64,000 bases of DNA, taken from contig JASBTZ010000003.1 of the NCBI GenBank assembly GCA_030148165.1, forward strand, positions 1,426,001-1,490,000, written 5' to 3'. Shown here piece after piece: positions 1 to 8,912 of this stretch. How positions within the stretch are numbered: the stretch's first letter is position 1; every line of letters begins with the position of its first letter. The stretch comes from Bacteroidota bacterium (lineage in GTDB: Bacteria > Bacteroidota > Bacteroidia > Flavobacteriales_D > Crocinitomicaceae). The notes below the pieces were generated by a model that saw nothing but the letters and a program-made list of their open reading frames with translations, was not told where the DNA came from and did not search any database. The position numbers and the translations under genes are program-made.

Positions 1-2
1 CA

Positions 3-503
3 GCTTCAGACGCACATGCCATCAAAGCATTTCGGTATGCGGCAATTGATTATTTATTGAAACCAATCGACCCGGATGAGCTACAAAATGCGTTGAACAA
101 GTTCAGAAATTCAGGAATCAACGAAAATGAAAAGTATCGCTTTCTAAATGAACGGCTTAAGAACTTTAATAAGCCCAACGAGCGATTGGCGCTACACTCA
201 CAGGATAAAATCCAGATTGTGGAAATACAGTCGATCCTTCGATGCGAAAGCAGTGTGAATTACACGACCTTTTTCTTTAATAATGGAGACCAGGTTGTGG
301 TGACAAAAACACTCAAAGAATTCGAGGACCTGCTTTCAGATCAGGGGTTTTTCCGAGTACATCAATCTCATCTCATCAACACGAAATATATACGGGAATA
401 TGTCAAAACAGATGGTGGGCATTTAATGCTCTCAGATGATACCATGATACCCGTTTCTGTGCGTAAAAGACCGATTGTCATGAAGATGCTGGAGAACATA
501 TAG
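3..503 (+). CDS. LytTR-family response regulator, 5'-truncated by the window edge
   Basis: The reading frame is open from base 3 and enters from upstream. The first visible residues (ASDAHAIKAF, then AIDYLLKPID) are the end of a CheY-like receiver domain, including the conserved Lys-Pro before the last helix. A linker follows, then a LytTR DNA-binding domain (about residues 65-166) with the typical core VVVTKTLKEFEDLL and FFRVHQSHLIN. The phosphoacceptor Asp lies outside the window. By family it should bind direct repeats upstream of target promoters under control of a LytS-type histidine kinase, which would have to lie upstream. It resembles the complete regulator at 20936-21712. The stop is at 501-503. 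Confidence 0.93.
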   Translation, partial: ASDAHAIKAFRYAAIDYLLKPIDPDELQNALNKFRNSGINENEKYRFLNERLKNFNKPNERLALHSQDKIQIVEIQSILRCESSVNYTTFFFNNGDQVVVTKTLKEFEDLLSDQGFFRVHQSHLINTKYIREYVKTDGGHLMLSDDTMIPVSVRKRPIVMKMLENI

Positions 504-529
504 GAGAAGAGAACAAGTCCTCCTCTCCT
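502..529. terminator. weak hairpin between convergent genes
   Basis: AGGAGA at 502-507 pairs with TCTCCT at 524-529, extended by a mismatch and three more pairs around an 8-nt loop. There is no T-run on either side. It lies between the convergent ends of the LytTR regulator and the macroglobulin gene, so a bidirectional, perhaps weak, terminator is the likeliest role. Confidence 0.35.
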
Positions 530-538
530 AAAATCAAT

Positions 539-3500
539 CTACTTTACGGTTATCCACTTACCTGGAATTCTTGCGTGTATCGCGTGATCATACATCGCTT
601 CCGAGTACAACGTTGGATGATAGTAATGGCCCTTGTATGTGGCACTCAAAATCACCCGAATTGTTTTAGATTGTCCCGGTCGTAAGTTGTAGTAAGACAA
701 TACACGATCATCCCGAATATCCTGATACCGTGCGTCGTTCACGACTCCTTTATTTCCAAACAAGCGTGTATTATGAATCTCCCAGCCACTTGGAAATATC
801 TGATTCAAAGCCATTTGTTCATAGTACTCATCCTTCGAAGTGTTGGTCAATTGCACTTCAGCAATAAACTCCGTCCCTTGCTCAATGGTGGTAATATCAA
901 TCCTGTTACCTTCCAAATCAGTGTAGTTTAAAGACATGTTCAGCTTAGAGAATTCCTTTTTCTCCTTTTGCTTGAAAGGCACTTTTTCCGTTGTAACAGT
1001 TATAAATAAAGGACTTATTCCTTTATTAGTGATGGAAACAGATCTGTTTTTAACACCACCCTTCTCAGAGATTCTAACCGTTCGCATCTTTGATCCTATC
1101 GTACCTGACTTGTGACTTCCTCCATCAATGCTGTATTGATAAGATACCGATTTCGATTCGTCACCAAGCTGGCAATATTTCGCAATGGCTAGCAGACAAT
1201 AGGATGTTTCCTGCGTGCTCATCCATCTCTTCGATCGCATTTGTTGCGCTATGTATTTCATCGTCTGAAGACCATCATTCTTCTGATTCAATATGCCCTG
1301 TACTTCAAGGATTATTGCTTTATCACGTAAACCTGAACCAAATGATCTGGATAGCTCCTTGTAATAACTTACATCGGTTGTTGCACTCTTCATTAGTTTC
1401 TCGGCTGCTTCTGCCTGTCCAATGATAGCATAGGCACTTGCCAATCTCCATTTTGCGACATTCGATAAATTACGTTGTTCCCTGAGTCTGTTCATTGCAC
1501 CAATTTCCTGATTGTTGCAAAGTGCCAGTAGATACAAACGGTATGCCTGTGTTAGCTGGTCTGACGAACTCTCTCTGCCTCTTACGCTCGTCGACAAGGT
1601 CCAGTTTCGCGCCTTTTCCCGTTGATGAGCAATCCATTTGTTTTTCATCCCTGAAGGAAGTCGGTAGCCGCGCAATTCAGCTTCCAGTAAAAAATGTCCT
1701 GCATAATTTGTACCCCAGTCGGTGGTATAGTTTTCCCCTGGCCAATAAGCAAATCCTCCATCGCTGGTCTGGAACAATTGCAGTCTGTCAATTCCAGCAC
1801 GTATATTATGGTCTATTTGTTTCTTCTCTTTATCTGTTAGAATAAGCATGGAACTCAAATAAAGCTGCGGAAAGACTGCACTGGTAGTTTGTTCGACGCA
1901 TCCGTGCGGATAGTGAACGAGGTAGTTCAAGCGCTTTTCCAGATTGATCGCCGGGAGTGTTGAAAATTCGATGGTTCCCGAATTCGTTCCTCGTAAGCCA
2001 TCCATAATCAACTTTGCTGAAATAGTTGAACCTGCAGCTAATTCGAACTCCTGTACTTCGTACACTTCAGGGTTAGATGGACGCACGTCTACTTCTATCT
2101 CCTGAATGGCTTCTTCCGTGCCGGATCGCGCTATGATCTTAATTTTTGCGACTCCAAGAGCTTCTTTCGTCTTCACTTTGAAGTTCACTACCTCATCTCC
2201 TTCCTTGCTGAATTGAATTGCTTTCTGTCTGCTATCCACCAATTCGAGCATACCGTTCGTTTCAATTTGAATATTGACGTTCTTAACGTGCTTTTCCATA
2301 GCGAAGACATCCACCGGAAGGGAAAATTCTTCACCTGGTCCGAGCACTCTCGGAACCGTTGCCAGGAGCATCAATGGCTTCTTGACAGTCACCGTTTTTT
2401 CAGCATTTCCATACGCTTCACGATCTCTTGCAACAACCATTACTCTGACTGAGCCAACATAGTTCGGAATATCGATCCAGTGCTTTTTAGATGCTCCCGC
2501 AGGTAGTTCGAAGGGACCAATAAATCGTACCATCGGCTTAAATCTGTTAGCTTTCGGACCATCTCCCACAACTGCTGAACCATCTCCACCAATACTTAAC
2601 AAATGCTCGAGCTTACCTGCATATGCACCTATGACATCTTCATACATATCCCAGGTTTTTACCCCTAATGCTTCCTTCGCATAGAAGGTGTTCCAGGGGT
2701 TAGGTGTTCTAAAATGGGTCAGATCCAATAAGCCTTCATCTACAATAGCCAATGTATAGGTCATTTTTTTACCCTCTTTTTCCTTAATGGTGATGGCTGC
2801 TTTCGATTCCGGTCTGATCTTGTCTTTCATAGTTATAATCGGACTCAAATGAGTTGCCGGATCATCTACCATTATTGGCATTACGCCGTACATACGGATC
2901 GGGAGATCGTTCTTTGTCGCATGGTGTGGCTGTATAAGGGTTACATGAATAAATGCGTTGGGAGCCATCGCGGCAGTGGTTGTAAATTCGTGCGTAGTTT
3001 CACCTTTAACCGTTTCAATCCAGAATTTATCAAGCACTTTTTCGCTGGTTTCGATAGATACCAGGGCTCTCCCTTTCGAAGGTGACGGGAAACTCAATTT
3101 CACCTTTTCACCCCGCGTATAACTTTTCTTGTCGGTGGAGAATGTAAGCATTGCCGCATGTTCGTTCTCGCTTCTGTTTACGCGACTCCAATACGGCCAA
3201 TCGAAATGCACAACCTTGCCCGTTTGATGTCTTCCATGCTGATCGGTGGCAATAATGAGATATTTCCCATATTCGTTATCTGTAGTCTTCAAATAGAATG
3301 ACGCCTTGCCGTTAACCGTGTTTACCAATGTGTCTTTATAAAGAACTGCTGCATTTCGAGCTGTGAAAGATGTGAAGTCCTCATCCCCGTCGTACCACCA
3401 ATTCCAGCTCAATTTATAGACACTCACCTTCACCTTCTTACCCTTAACGAGTTTCCCTTTTTGGTTGACCGTAACAATTTCAAAACGGTGCTGCTTATTC

Positions 3501-6064
3501 GTTTCGAGTGTACGGTCATAAATAGATCCCTTAGGAGATGCTATTCCCACATAGGTGCTGAATGGCGAGTACGATGATATCGTTCTATCAATACTAAATT
3601 CACCACCTTTCTCAAAAACCTTCGTAGTATAAAATGCCTGAAGCATTCCGGATGCTTCCTTCATTCCAGTCAGCTGTGTCTTGAATTTAGCCTTTCCTTC
3701 TTCATCCAAAAGCCCGTTAAATACTACTCGATTATCTGCTCTTCCATTTCGCACGGGAGAATCAAAAATGAAGTCTTTAAACTCCTTAAACTGCGTTCGC
3801 ATCGGTGATAGTCGTACCTGAACCTCAGCTTTGAGATCCTTCGCACTAGCCCCATGTAGCCATTTGGATTCGAGATAACAAGAATCGCTGTGGCTCGCAT
3901 GTTTAACATCCAGATAGATCTTTAATCGATTTGGCTTGATCGTCTCTACCCGGAGTGATTTGGTATATGTCTTATTACCAACTTTTATATGAGCTCGATA
4001 CGTTCCTGTTCGGGCATCTGCCGAAGTAGCGCATCTAAAATCATAAACACCATTGACATGTTTGGTCTTACTTTCTTCCTGGAGTACATTACCATTCGGA
4101 TCGATAAATTTGAAGCTCACCGGATGACCCAACGGTAGCGTTTTGTTCTTATCCTGCAACATGAAATTTACGAACAAGGAGTCACCGGGTCTCCAAACTC
4201 CCCGATCTGCATAAATGAATCCCTTTACTCCTTTTTGCACCACGGTTCCATCTACATCAAACTTGCTCATTGAATTAACTTTTCCGTCAGTCAGTTTCAG
4301 GTATCCCCGCTGCTGACCTTTCTTAGCAATCATTAGAAAAGGCTTCTTTTTTAACCTAACGGAAGCCATTCCCCGTTCATCGGTACTGACCTTTGCGATA
4401 AGTTGTTTGGTATAATCGTAGAACGAAATGGAAGCGCCTTGAATCGGCTGAGTTGAAACCATGTCAGACAGTATAATATGCGACTTCTTGTTTTCATCCA
4501 GCTTAAAGACGATTCCAATATTGGAGGCAAGAATATTTCGCTTCACTGCTCTTCCATAATAGTATGAATCTTCACAAGGATCATTGTCATCATAACCATA
4601 ATTCCACGTGCTGTATCCATTAAATCCATAGCGATGCCAGAATCGTTCATTCCAATCAGCAACATCTGAGCTATGGTCAGTTTCCCCTTGTTCTTCATCT
4701 TCAAACGCACAATCGCAAACGGCATCTTCTTTATCATACTTGATTGCCACTTCGTATATCGCACCGGGTTCTGCCTTGATTAACTTCCCAAGGTCGATAA
4801 TGTGCGTATTCCATTGTTTGAGGTTTTTCTTTTTACCCTTCTGAAGATCTATTTTTTCTTCAGCGACTATTGTTCCGAAGCGAGTTAGCTCGCTGTTATC
4901 ATCCAGGTCATTCACTTGAAGAAAGTGATGAACGTTGTTTTCGTGAATACGGATCACGCGCACATCAACTGACTTTAAGGCAATTGCCTCGAATGGAAAG
5001 ATCAATCCCTGGGAATTTGGAAGTATCGATCCTTCACCCAACAATCTCACATGTGGATTTGGTTCTCTAAAGCGAAGCTGACGCGTATACGTCTCGTTCA
5101 TTCTGTAACCAGCTATGTTCTTAACGCCGGTTCTTACTTTTAGCTCTTTATAACCAAGGTATCGATTAGGCAGGTATATCTGTAACACATTGAAGTCGAT
5201 CTTGTAAGTCAGGTCTTCAATCCCATCGATGGTTACAATTCCCTTCAGGTTTTGTCTTGCCTTAAGTGGCTCCGAGAAACGAAGCTCTACCCGCTGATCT
5301 TCTTCATCAATCACTTTTGCCTGACTTACGGTGAAATCACCAAGCGAGGTAACCGTTATTTCCTTCTGACCTTTTGAAAAAGAATGAATGTTCACGCCGT
5401 CCCATGACACCAGTAACTTTTGCTCCCGATCAAGACGTTTTATACTATCCACAGTAAAGTTCAATCGATTTCCATAATTACGCGCCTTAAACTTCACCGG
5501 AAGATTTTTACCATCTATACTTACGTTGAGCGTTTTCTTCAGCTCGGTCGTGTCCTCATAATCAGAGGTAGATATCGTTCCGGTTAACTTCTGATATTCG
5601 ATCTGATAACGGTTGTAGCTACTCAATCCATCAACGTCGACATCTATCTTCTGGTCGAATGTGGCAAACTGAAAGACAAATTCCTCGAATCCAGACTCAA
5701 CGTTAGTGATACTTTGAAGATTAAAATGCACGGTATAAAATTGACTAACCGGTAGGGGTTCTGCAGGCACGAATTCAATGAGCCGATCACTTATGGCGAT
5801 AGCTTTTCCTTCTACTGCAGGTTCAATTTCAAACAACTCATTGAGCTCTTCCTGAGAATAATCTACCAAGCTTTTTGATTCCTCAACCAGCTCTATACGT
5901 ATGGCGTCCTTTCTTTCCACCATACCGGAGGTATAACCTGAGATGTATTCATTAAAGCCCGGATCGATATACACGAGTTCGGGATTGGTTGGACCGCATG
6001 CATTAATCGTAATGATCACCACAAGGATCACTAGTGACTGGATAAGGATTTGGAATTTTTTCAT
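539..6064 (-). CDS. Alpha-2-macroglobulin family lipoprotein with thioester motif
   Basis: An 1841-residue bacterial alpha-2-macroglobulin. The N-terminus is a lipoprotein signal (hydrophobic stretch, lipobox INAC, Cys at about 23), so it should be anchored in an outer or inner membrane leaflet facing the periplasm. Macroglobulin (MG) beta-sandwich domains fill the first half. The signature VDEGLLDLT lies near residue 1105 in the bait/MG region. The thioester-domain motif GCVEQ has Cys1389 and Gln1392, followed by an alpha-toroid (LQLFQTSDGGFAYWPG). CxEQ with an intact Cys and Gln fits a working thioester, as in E. coli YfhM (CLEQ). Family role: trapping attacking proteases in the periplasm. 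The usual partner PBP1C is not adjacent. The gene is monocistronic in appearance. Confidence 0.93.
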   Translation of the reverse strand: MKKFQILIQSLVILVVIITINACGPTNPELVYIDPGFNEYISGYTSGMVERKDAIRIELVEESKSLVDYSQEELNELFEIEPAVEGKAIAISDRLIEFVPAEPLPVSQFYTVHFNLQSITNVESGFEEFVFQFATFDQKIDVDVDGLSSYNRYQIEYQKLTGTISTSDYEDTTELKKTLNVSIDGKNLPVKFKARNYGNRLNFTVDSIKRLDREQKLLVSWDGVNIHSFSKGQKEITVTSLGDFTVSQAKVIDEEDQRVELRFSEPLKARQNLKGIVTIDGIEDLTYKIDFNVLQIYLPNRYLGYKELKVRTGVKNIAGYRMNETYTRQLRFREPNPHVRLLGEGSILPNSQGLIFPFEAIALKSVDVRVIRIHENNVHHFLQVNDLDDNSELTRFGTIVAEEKIDLQKGKKKNLKQWNTHIIDLGKLIKAEPGAIYEVAIKYDKEDAVCDCAFEDEEQGETDHSSDVADWNERFWHRYGFNGYSTWNYGYDDNDPCEDSYYYGRAVKRNILASNIGIVFKLDENKKSHIILSDMVSTQPIQGASISFYDYTKQLIAKVSTDERGMASVRLKKKPFLMIAKKGQQRGYLKLTDGKVNSMSKFDVDGTVVQKGVKGFIYADRGVWRPGDSLFVNFMLQDKNKTLPLGHPVSFKFIDPNGNVLQEESKTKHVNGVYDFRCATSADARTGTYRAHIKVGNKTYTKSLRVETIKPNRLKIYLDVKHASHSDSCYLESKWLHGASAKDLKAEVQVRLSPMRTQFKEFKDFIFDSPVRNGRADNRVVFNGLLDEEGKAKFKTQLTGMKEASGMLQAFYTTKVFEKGGEFSIDRTISSYSPFSTYVGIASPKGSIYDRTLETNKQHRFEIVTVNQKGKLVKGKKVKVSVYKLSWNWWYDGDEDFTSFTARNAAVLYKDTLVNTVNGKASFYLKTTDNEYGKYLIIATDQHGRHQTGKVVHFDWPYWSRVNRSENEHAAMLTFSTDKKSYTRGEKVKLSFPSPSKGRALVSIETSEKVLDKFWIETVKGETTHEFTTTAAMAPNAFIHVTLIQPHHATKNDLPIRMYGVMPIMVDDPATHLSPIITMKDKIRPESKAAITIKEKEGKKMTYTLAIVDEGLLDLTHFRTPNPWNTFYAKEALGVKTWDMYEDVIGAYAGKLEHLLSIGGDGSAVVGDGPKANRFKPMVRFIGPFELPAGASKKHWIDIPNYVGSVRVMVVARDREAYGNAEKTVTVKKPLMLLATVPRVLGPGEEFSLPVDVFAMEKHVKNVNIQIETNGMLELVDSRQKAIQFSKEGDEVVNFKVKTKEALGVAKIKIIARSGTEEAIQEIEVDVRPSNPEVYEVQEFELAAGSTISAKLIMDGLRGTNSGTIEFSTLPAINLEKRLNYLVHYPHGCVEQTTSAVFPQLYLSSMLILTDKEKKQIDHNIRAGIDRLQLFQTSDGGFAYWPGENYTTDWGTNYAGHFLLEAELRGYRLPSGMKNKWIAHQREKARNWTLSTSVRGRESSSDQLTQAYRLYLLALCNNQEIGAMNRLREQRNLSNVAKWRLASAYAIIGQAEAAEKLMKSATTDVSYYKELSRSFGSGLRDKAIILEVQGILNQKNDGLQTMKYIAQQMRSKRWMSTQETSYCLLAIAKYCQLGDESKSVSYQYSIDGGSHKSGTIGSKMRTVRISEKGGVKNRSVSITNKGISPLFITVTTEKVPFKQKEKKEFSKLNMSLNYTDLEGNRIDITTIEQGTEFIAEVQLTNTSKDEYYEQMALNQIFPSGWEIHNTRLFGNKGVVNDARYQDIRDDRVLSYYNLRPGQSKTIRVILSATYKGHYYHPTLYSEAMYDHAIHARIPGKWITVK

Positions 6065-6313
6065 GGCGTCTATTTTTATCCAAATATCCAGAACTGGGTC
6101 TACTTATATAATATAGTTCTCTTAGACGCTAAGATCGATTTATTAAGTGTTTGGAATTTGTAATTATTCGATTCGGGGGTATCCTTTAACATTGGGCATC
6201 ATTTGATATAATATGTGGTGGTCTTTATATAATGGGAGAAGACTATCCAATGGAATTCCCAGGAGCAATAGCACTAACGCATACCCTCCAGTAGCAAGCT
6301 TTATAGTACCTCT

Positions 6314-7363
6314 TTACTCCTCCTGCTCAAAGAGAATAGCAAATGCGCTGAAATCCGACGAATGATTTAATAATATTCGAATCGTAGCAATTATTGGAAC
6401 GGCGATAATCATTGCCAAAACACCTCCTAAGGCTCCCAGGATGACCATACCTATGATAATAGCAAGCGGATTTAAATTAATTGACGTACCAACAATTGCC
6501 GGTGTGATATAGTTTGCTTCCAGAAACTGAACAAATGTATAGAGACTTAGTACGGCTACCGGATACCAAATGGACCCCAACGTAATGAAGGCTATAGCCG
6601 CTGGCACAATAGAACCAATTAAGACTCCTATGTACGGGATCACCATTAAAATAGCTGTCGCAGTACCAAAGAATATCGGATGACCAATGCCTATAAAATA
6701 GAGGCCAACGGAATTTAATATCGCTACGATGACAATCACGATAAATAAGCCATTCACATATCGCCTGAGCATTTCGATTAACTCTTCGACCACCTTTTGT
6801 CCATCAGCCAGATTATCCGCCTTCAATGCACGGTTTAAAAACTTACTGAAAACAGTCCGGTATGACAGCATAAAGAAAATGTAAATCGGTACCAGAGAGA
6901 AGAATACAACTGTTGATTGAACTCCGGAAAACAATGAACGAATAATCTTGCCTGAAGAAGATAATATCGATTCAGATATTGAGTTAATCGGCTCTTGCAT
7001 TGCAGGCCCGGAAAGCCCAAGTTTATATCTTAAGTTTTCAATAAGTGAACCCATCATATCCATTGTTTTAGATCCGGACATAGAATTCAGCTCGCTTGTA
7101 ATCTGGTACCCTTCTATGGTCAGAAATAAAATGACCGCGACAAATATCAAACTTAGAAATAAGGTGATGAGGAAAGCCGAAACAAAGCGGTTAAGACCAA
7201 ATTTATCTAGCCGATTAGCTATGCTTGATAGTCCAAGTGCCACAAATGCTGCAAAAAAGATTGGAAAGAATATGTGACCCGCGAAGTACAGTAATACCAC
7301 CAGCAGGGACAGTAATATGATCGCTTTAAAGTTTCGATCGAATTTATTCGTGTGTAATGTCAT
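6314..7363 (-). CDS. AI-2E/PerM family permease (UPF0118)
   Basis: A 349-residue integral membrane protein with about eight hydrophobic segments, including a pair at residues 14-65, a large loop between residues 90 and 150, and a C-terminal block. The family signature region IGHPIFFGTATAILMVIPYIGVLIGS and NPLAIIIGMVILGALGGVLAMIIAVP is present. Members export small molecules or act as sodium/proton antiporters; the substrate here is unknown and an AI-2 role should not be assumed. The ATG at 7363 is supported by a -7 promoter box (TAACTTTG) ending 5 nt before it. After the TAA stop the same frame stays open for 49 more codons (see findings). Confidence 0.88.
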   Translation of the reverse strand: MTLHTNKFDRNFKAIILLSLLVVLLYFAGHIFFPIFFAAFVALGLSSIANRLDKFGLNRFVSAFLITLFLSLIFVAVILFLTIEGYQITSELNSMSGSKTMDMMGSLIENLRYKLGLSGPAMQEPINSISESILSSSGKIIRSLFSGVQSTVVFFSLVPIYIFFMLSYRTVFSKFLNRALKADNLADGQKVVEELIEMLRRYVNGLFIVIVIVAILNSVGLYFIGIGHPIFFGTATAILMVIPYIGVLIGSIVPAAIAFITLGSIWYPVAVLSLYTFVQFLEANYITPAIVGTSINLNPLAIIIGMVILGALGGVLAMIIAVPIIATIRILLNHSSDFSAFAILFEQEE

Positions 7364-7368
7364 TGTTT

Positions 7369-7376
7369 CAAAGTTA
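7369..7376 (-). promoter_or_regulatory. -7 promoter box (TAnnTTTG) of the permease gene
   Basis: TAACTTTG on the minus strand matches the Bacteroidota -7 consensus and ends 5 nt before the ATG at 7363. A TTG lies 16 nt upstream (7393-7395). The mRNA would be leaderless or nearly so. Confidence 0.45.
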
Positions 7377-7589
7377 CTATAATTCGTTAAGACAACTCTC
7401 TATTACAAATTCAACTATTCATTTTGCAGCTTCGATGTACTTTCATTGTCAAACTATGTAAGCTTTGTCCGTTTTTGTTAACTTACAACTACAAATAATT
7501 ACTCTTCGATATAGCAAGTATCAGTTTGTAATCGAATTGAACATGTCCAAATGGTATTAAACAATAAACCTGTATCCTAACATTTAATA

Positions 7590-7925
7590 ATGACAGATTT
7601 AATTGATGAAAATTTAGATGACATTGGTAGAGACGATCAGCAACCTGCTGAGAAAATAGCTCACTACAATGATAACAGTGTTTTTGTCAAAGGACTTATT
7701 GGGATGATCTTATGTATTGCACCTGCGGCCATTATCGGATTAATCCTGATCAAACTATCACTGGATGATGCAAAAAAAGCTCGTACGGATATCAAGGACA
7801 GCCCCAATAAATACCTCTCCTCTTCAATTAAAAAGATAAACAGTGGTCGAATCATGGCATATATAGGTTTATTTCTCTTTATCGGTGAAATAGTAACACT
7901 TGTAGCCATTATGAGCATGCACTAA
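7590..7925 (+). CDS. Small two-helix membrane protein, unknown function
   Basis: 111 residues. An acidic N-terminus (residues 1-28) is followed by a transmembrane helix (about 31-52, [20 protein letters not shown]), a Lys/Asp-rich connector and a second helix (about 88-108). The pattern resembles the small DUF4190-like or 'CCC-motif' membrane proteins common in Bacteroidota, but I cannot assign a family firmly. It sits 11 bp before the VOC gene on the same strand and may be co-transcribed with it. No function is proposed. Confidence 0.7.
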   Translation: MTDLIDENLDDIGRDDQQPAEKIAHYNDNSVFVKGLIGMILCIAPAAIIGLILIKLSLDDAKKARTDIKDSPNKYLSSSIKKINSGRIMAYIGLFLFIGEIVTLVAIMSMH

Positions 7926-7936
7926 CAGGACTTATC

Positions 7937-8359
7937 ATGATAACACCATTCCATTTAGCCATACCAGTAAGGGATCTGAACAAATGCCGCCGATTCTACG
8001 AGGAGGTTTTAAATTGCGCAGTAGGCAGAACTGACGAAAAGTGGGTAGATCTTAATTTGTTCGGACATCAATTAGTACTTCATGAAAAAGCTTCAGAATC
8101 CCAGATGGAAGAAGCCATTTCGAATCCGGTGGACGGAAAGGATGTACCCGTACCTCATTTTGGGGTTGTGCTGGAATGGGATGACTGGCATGCACTAGCA
8201 GAAAACCTTGAGTCAAAACAAATTAAATTTGTGATAGAACCCTACATCCGTTTTAAAGGTCAGGTTGGCGAACAGGCGACTATGTTCTTTTATGATCCGG
8301 AAGGCAATGCGCTGGAATTCAAATCATTTAAGGACCTAAATCAGCTTTTCGCTAAATGA
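7937..8359 (+). CDS. VOC superfamily (glyoxalase/dioxygenase-like) protein
   Basis: 140 residues, the size of a single-chain VOC protein with two beta-alpha-beta-beta-beta modules. Residues 1-20 ([20 protein letters not shown]) are the classic first module, with His6 as a likely metal ligand. The second module contains HFGVVLEW and ends in [16 protein letters not shown], where the Glu of ALEFK is the usual last metal ligand. Metal-binding side chains are therefore present, but substrates in this superfamily range from methylglyoxal adducts to catechols and cannot be predicted. It follows the small membrane protein by 11 bp. Confidence 0.9.
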   Translation: MITPFHLAIPVRDLNKCRRFYEEVLNCAVGRTDEKWVDLNLFGHQLVLHEKASESQMEEAISNPVDGKDVPVPHFGVVLEWDDWHALAENLESKQIKFVIEPYIRFKGQVGEQATMFFYDPEGNALEFKSFKDLNQLFAK

Positions 8360-8530
8360 GCTTCGACATCAAACACCAATCAAACAACCGGTCCAGCTAA
8401 TTGCGAAAGCTTCAAGTTAATTAACCTTGTTTCTTTTAGTTGCGAAAAATTTATTTTGTAAGGATCAATCGTGTTATTCGTCGAATTGATTTTAAAAGTT
8501 TATTTTAGTTCAAACCAAAAATTAATCAAA

Positions 8531-8851
8531 ATGAAAAAGGAATTATTAAAAGTTGGATTTATGCTAATGTTAGCATTAGTTACGACAGTATCGCTTAACA
8601 GCTGTTCTGAAGGTGGAGAAGCTGAAGGAGACAACGTAGAAGCAGATGCAGAAGAAGGAAAATGCGAAGAAGGTAAGTGCGAAGAAGGAAAGTGTGAAGA
8701 CGGAGAAGATAAATGTGAAGAAGGGAAATGTGAAGAAGGAAAGTGCGAAGGAGATCACAAATGTGAAGAAGGGAAATGTGGACATGGAGATGAAGGAGAA
8801 ATGAAGTGCGAAGAAGGAAAATGTGAAGACGGCAAAGACGCAGAAATGTAA
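8531..8851 (+). CDS. Cys-rich lipoprotein of EGKC repeats (HvfA/bufferin-like low-complexity protein)
   Basis: 106 residues from the ATG at 8531, preferred over an in-frame start at 8471 because a clean lipoprotein signal begins there (MKKELLKVGF, hydrophobic core, lipobox SLNSC). The mature part has no folded-domain look. It carries seven EEGKC units and three further KC pairs spread between acidic spacers (EDGED, EGDH, GHGDEGEM), giving ten Cys after the lipid-modified one. EGKC repeats are the hallmark of HvfA/bufferin-2-type precursors, in which MNIO (DUF692) enzymes convert Cys to copper-binding heterocycles. No DUF692, DUF2063 or DoxX gene is nearby. Codons for repeated KC vary (aaatgc, aagtgc, aagtgt), so the repeat is kept at protein level. 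Unmodified metal binding is an alternative. Confidence 0.85.
   Translation: MKKELLKVGFMLMLALVTTVSLNSCSEGGEAEGDNVEADAEEGKCEEGKCEEGKCEDGEDKCEEGKCEEGKCEGDHKCEEGKCGHGDEGEMKCEEGKCEDGKDAEM
8650..8838 (+). repeat. Coding repeat, EEGKC units in tandem
   Basis: A degenerate 15-bp unit (gaagaaggaaaatgc and variants) occurs seven times inside the lipoprotein gene, partly in direct tandem and partly separated by short acidic spacers. Third positions differ between copies. Confidence 0.8.
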
Positions 8852-8874
8852 AATCCTCTTCCTAAAGGAATACC

Positions 8875-8904
8875 GAGCCGTTTTTTATAAACGGCTCTTT
8901 TTTT
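8875..8904 (+). terminator. Rho-independent terminator after the EGKC lipoprotein gene
   Basis: GAGCCGTTT (8875-8883) pairs with AAACGGCTC (8889-8897) around a 5-nt loop and is followed by seven T. It ends only 8 nt before the GTG start of the next gene. Confidence 0.85.
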
Positions 8905-8912
8905 CTTAAAAC

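Noticed and set aside
8576-8785. 69-codon Phe/Ser-rich frame antisense to the EGKC lipoprotein
   Set aside because: It is the reverse reading of the acidic repeat codons; composition is an artefact and there is no start context.
8650-8838. Short regularly spaced repeats that could look like a CRISPR-type array
   Set aside because: The repeats are in frame inside a lipoprotein gene, differ at third positions and have no constant-length spacers.
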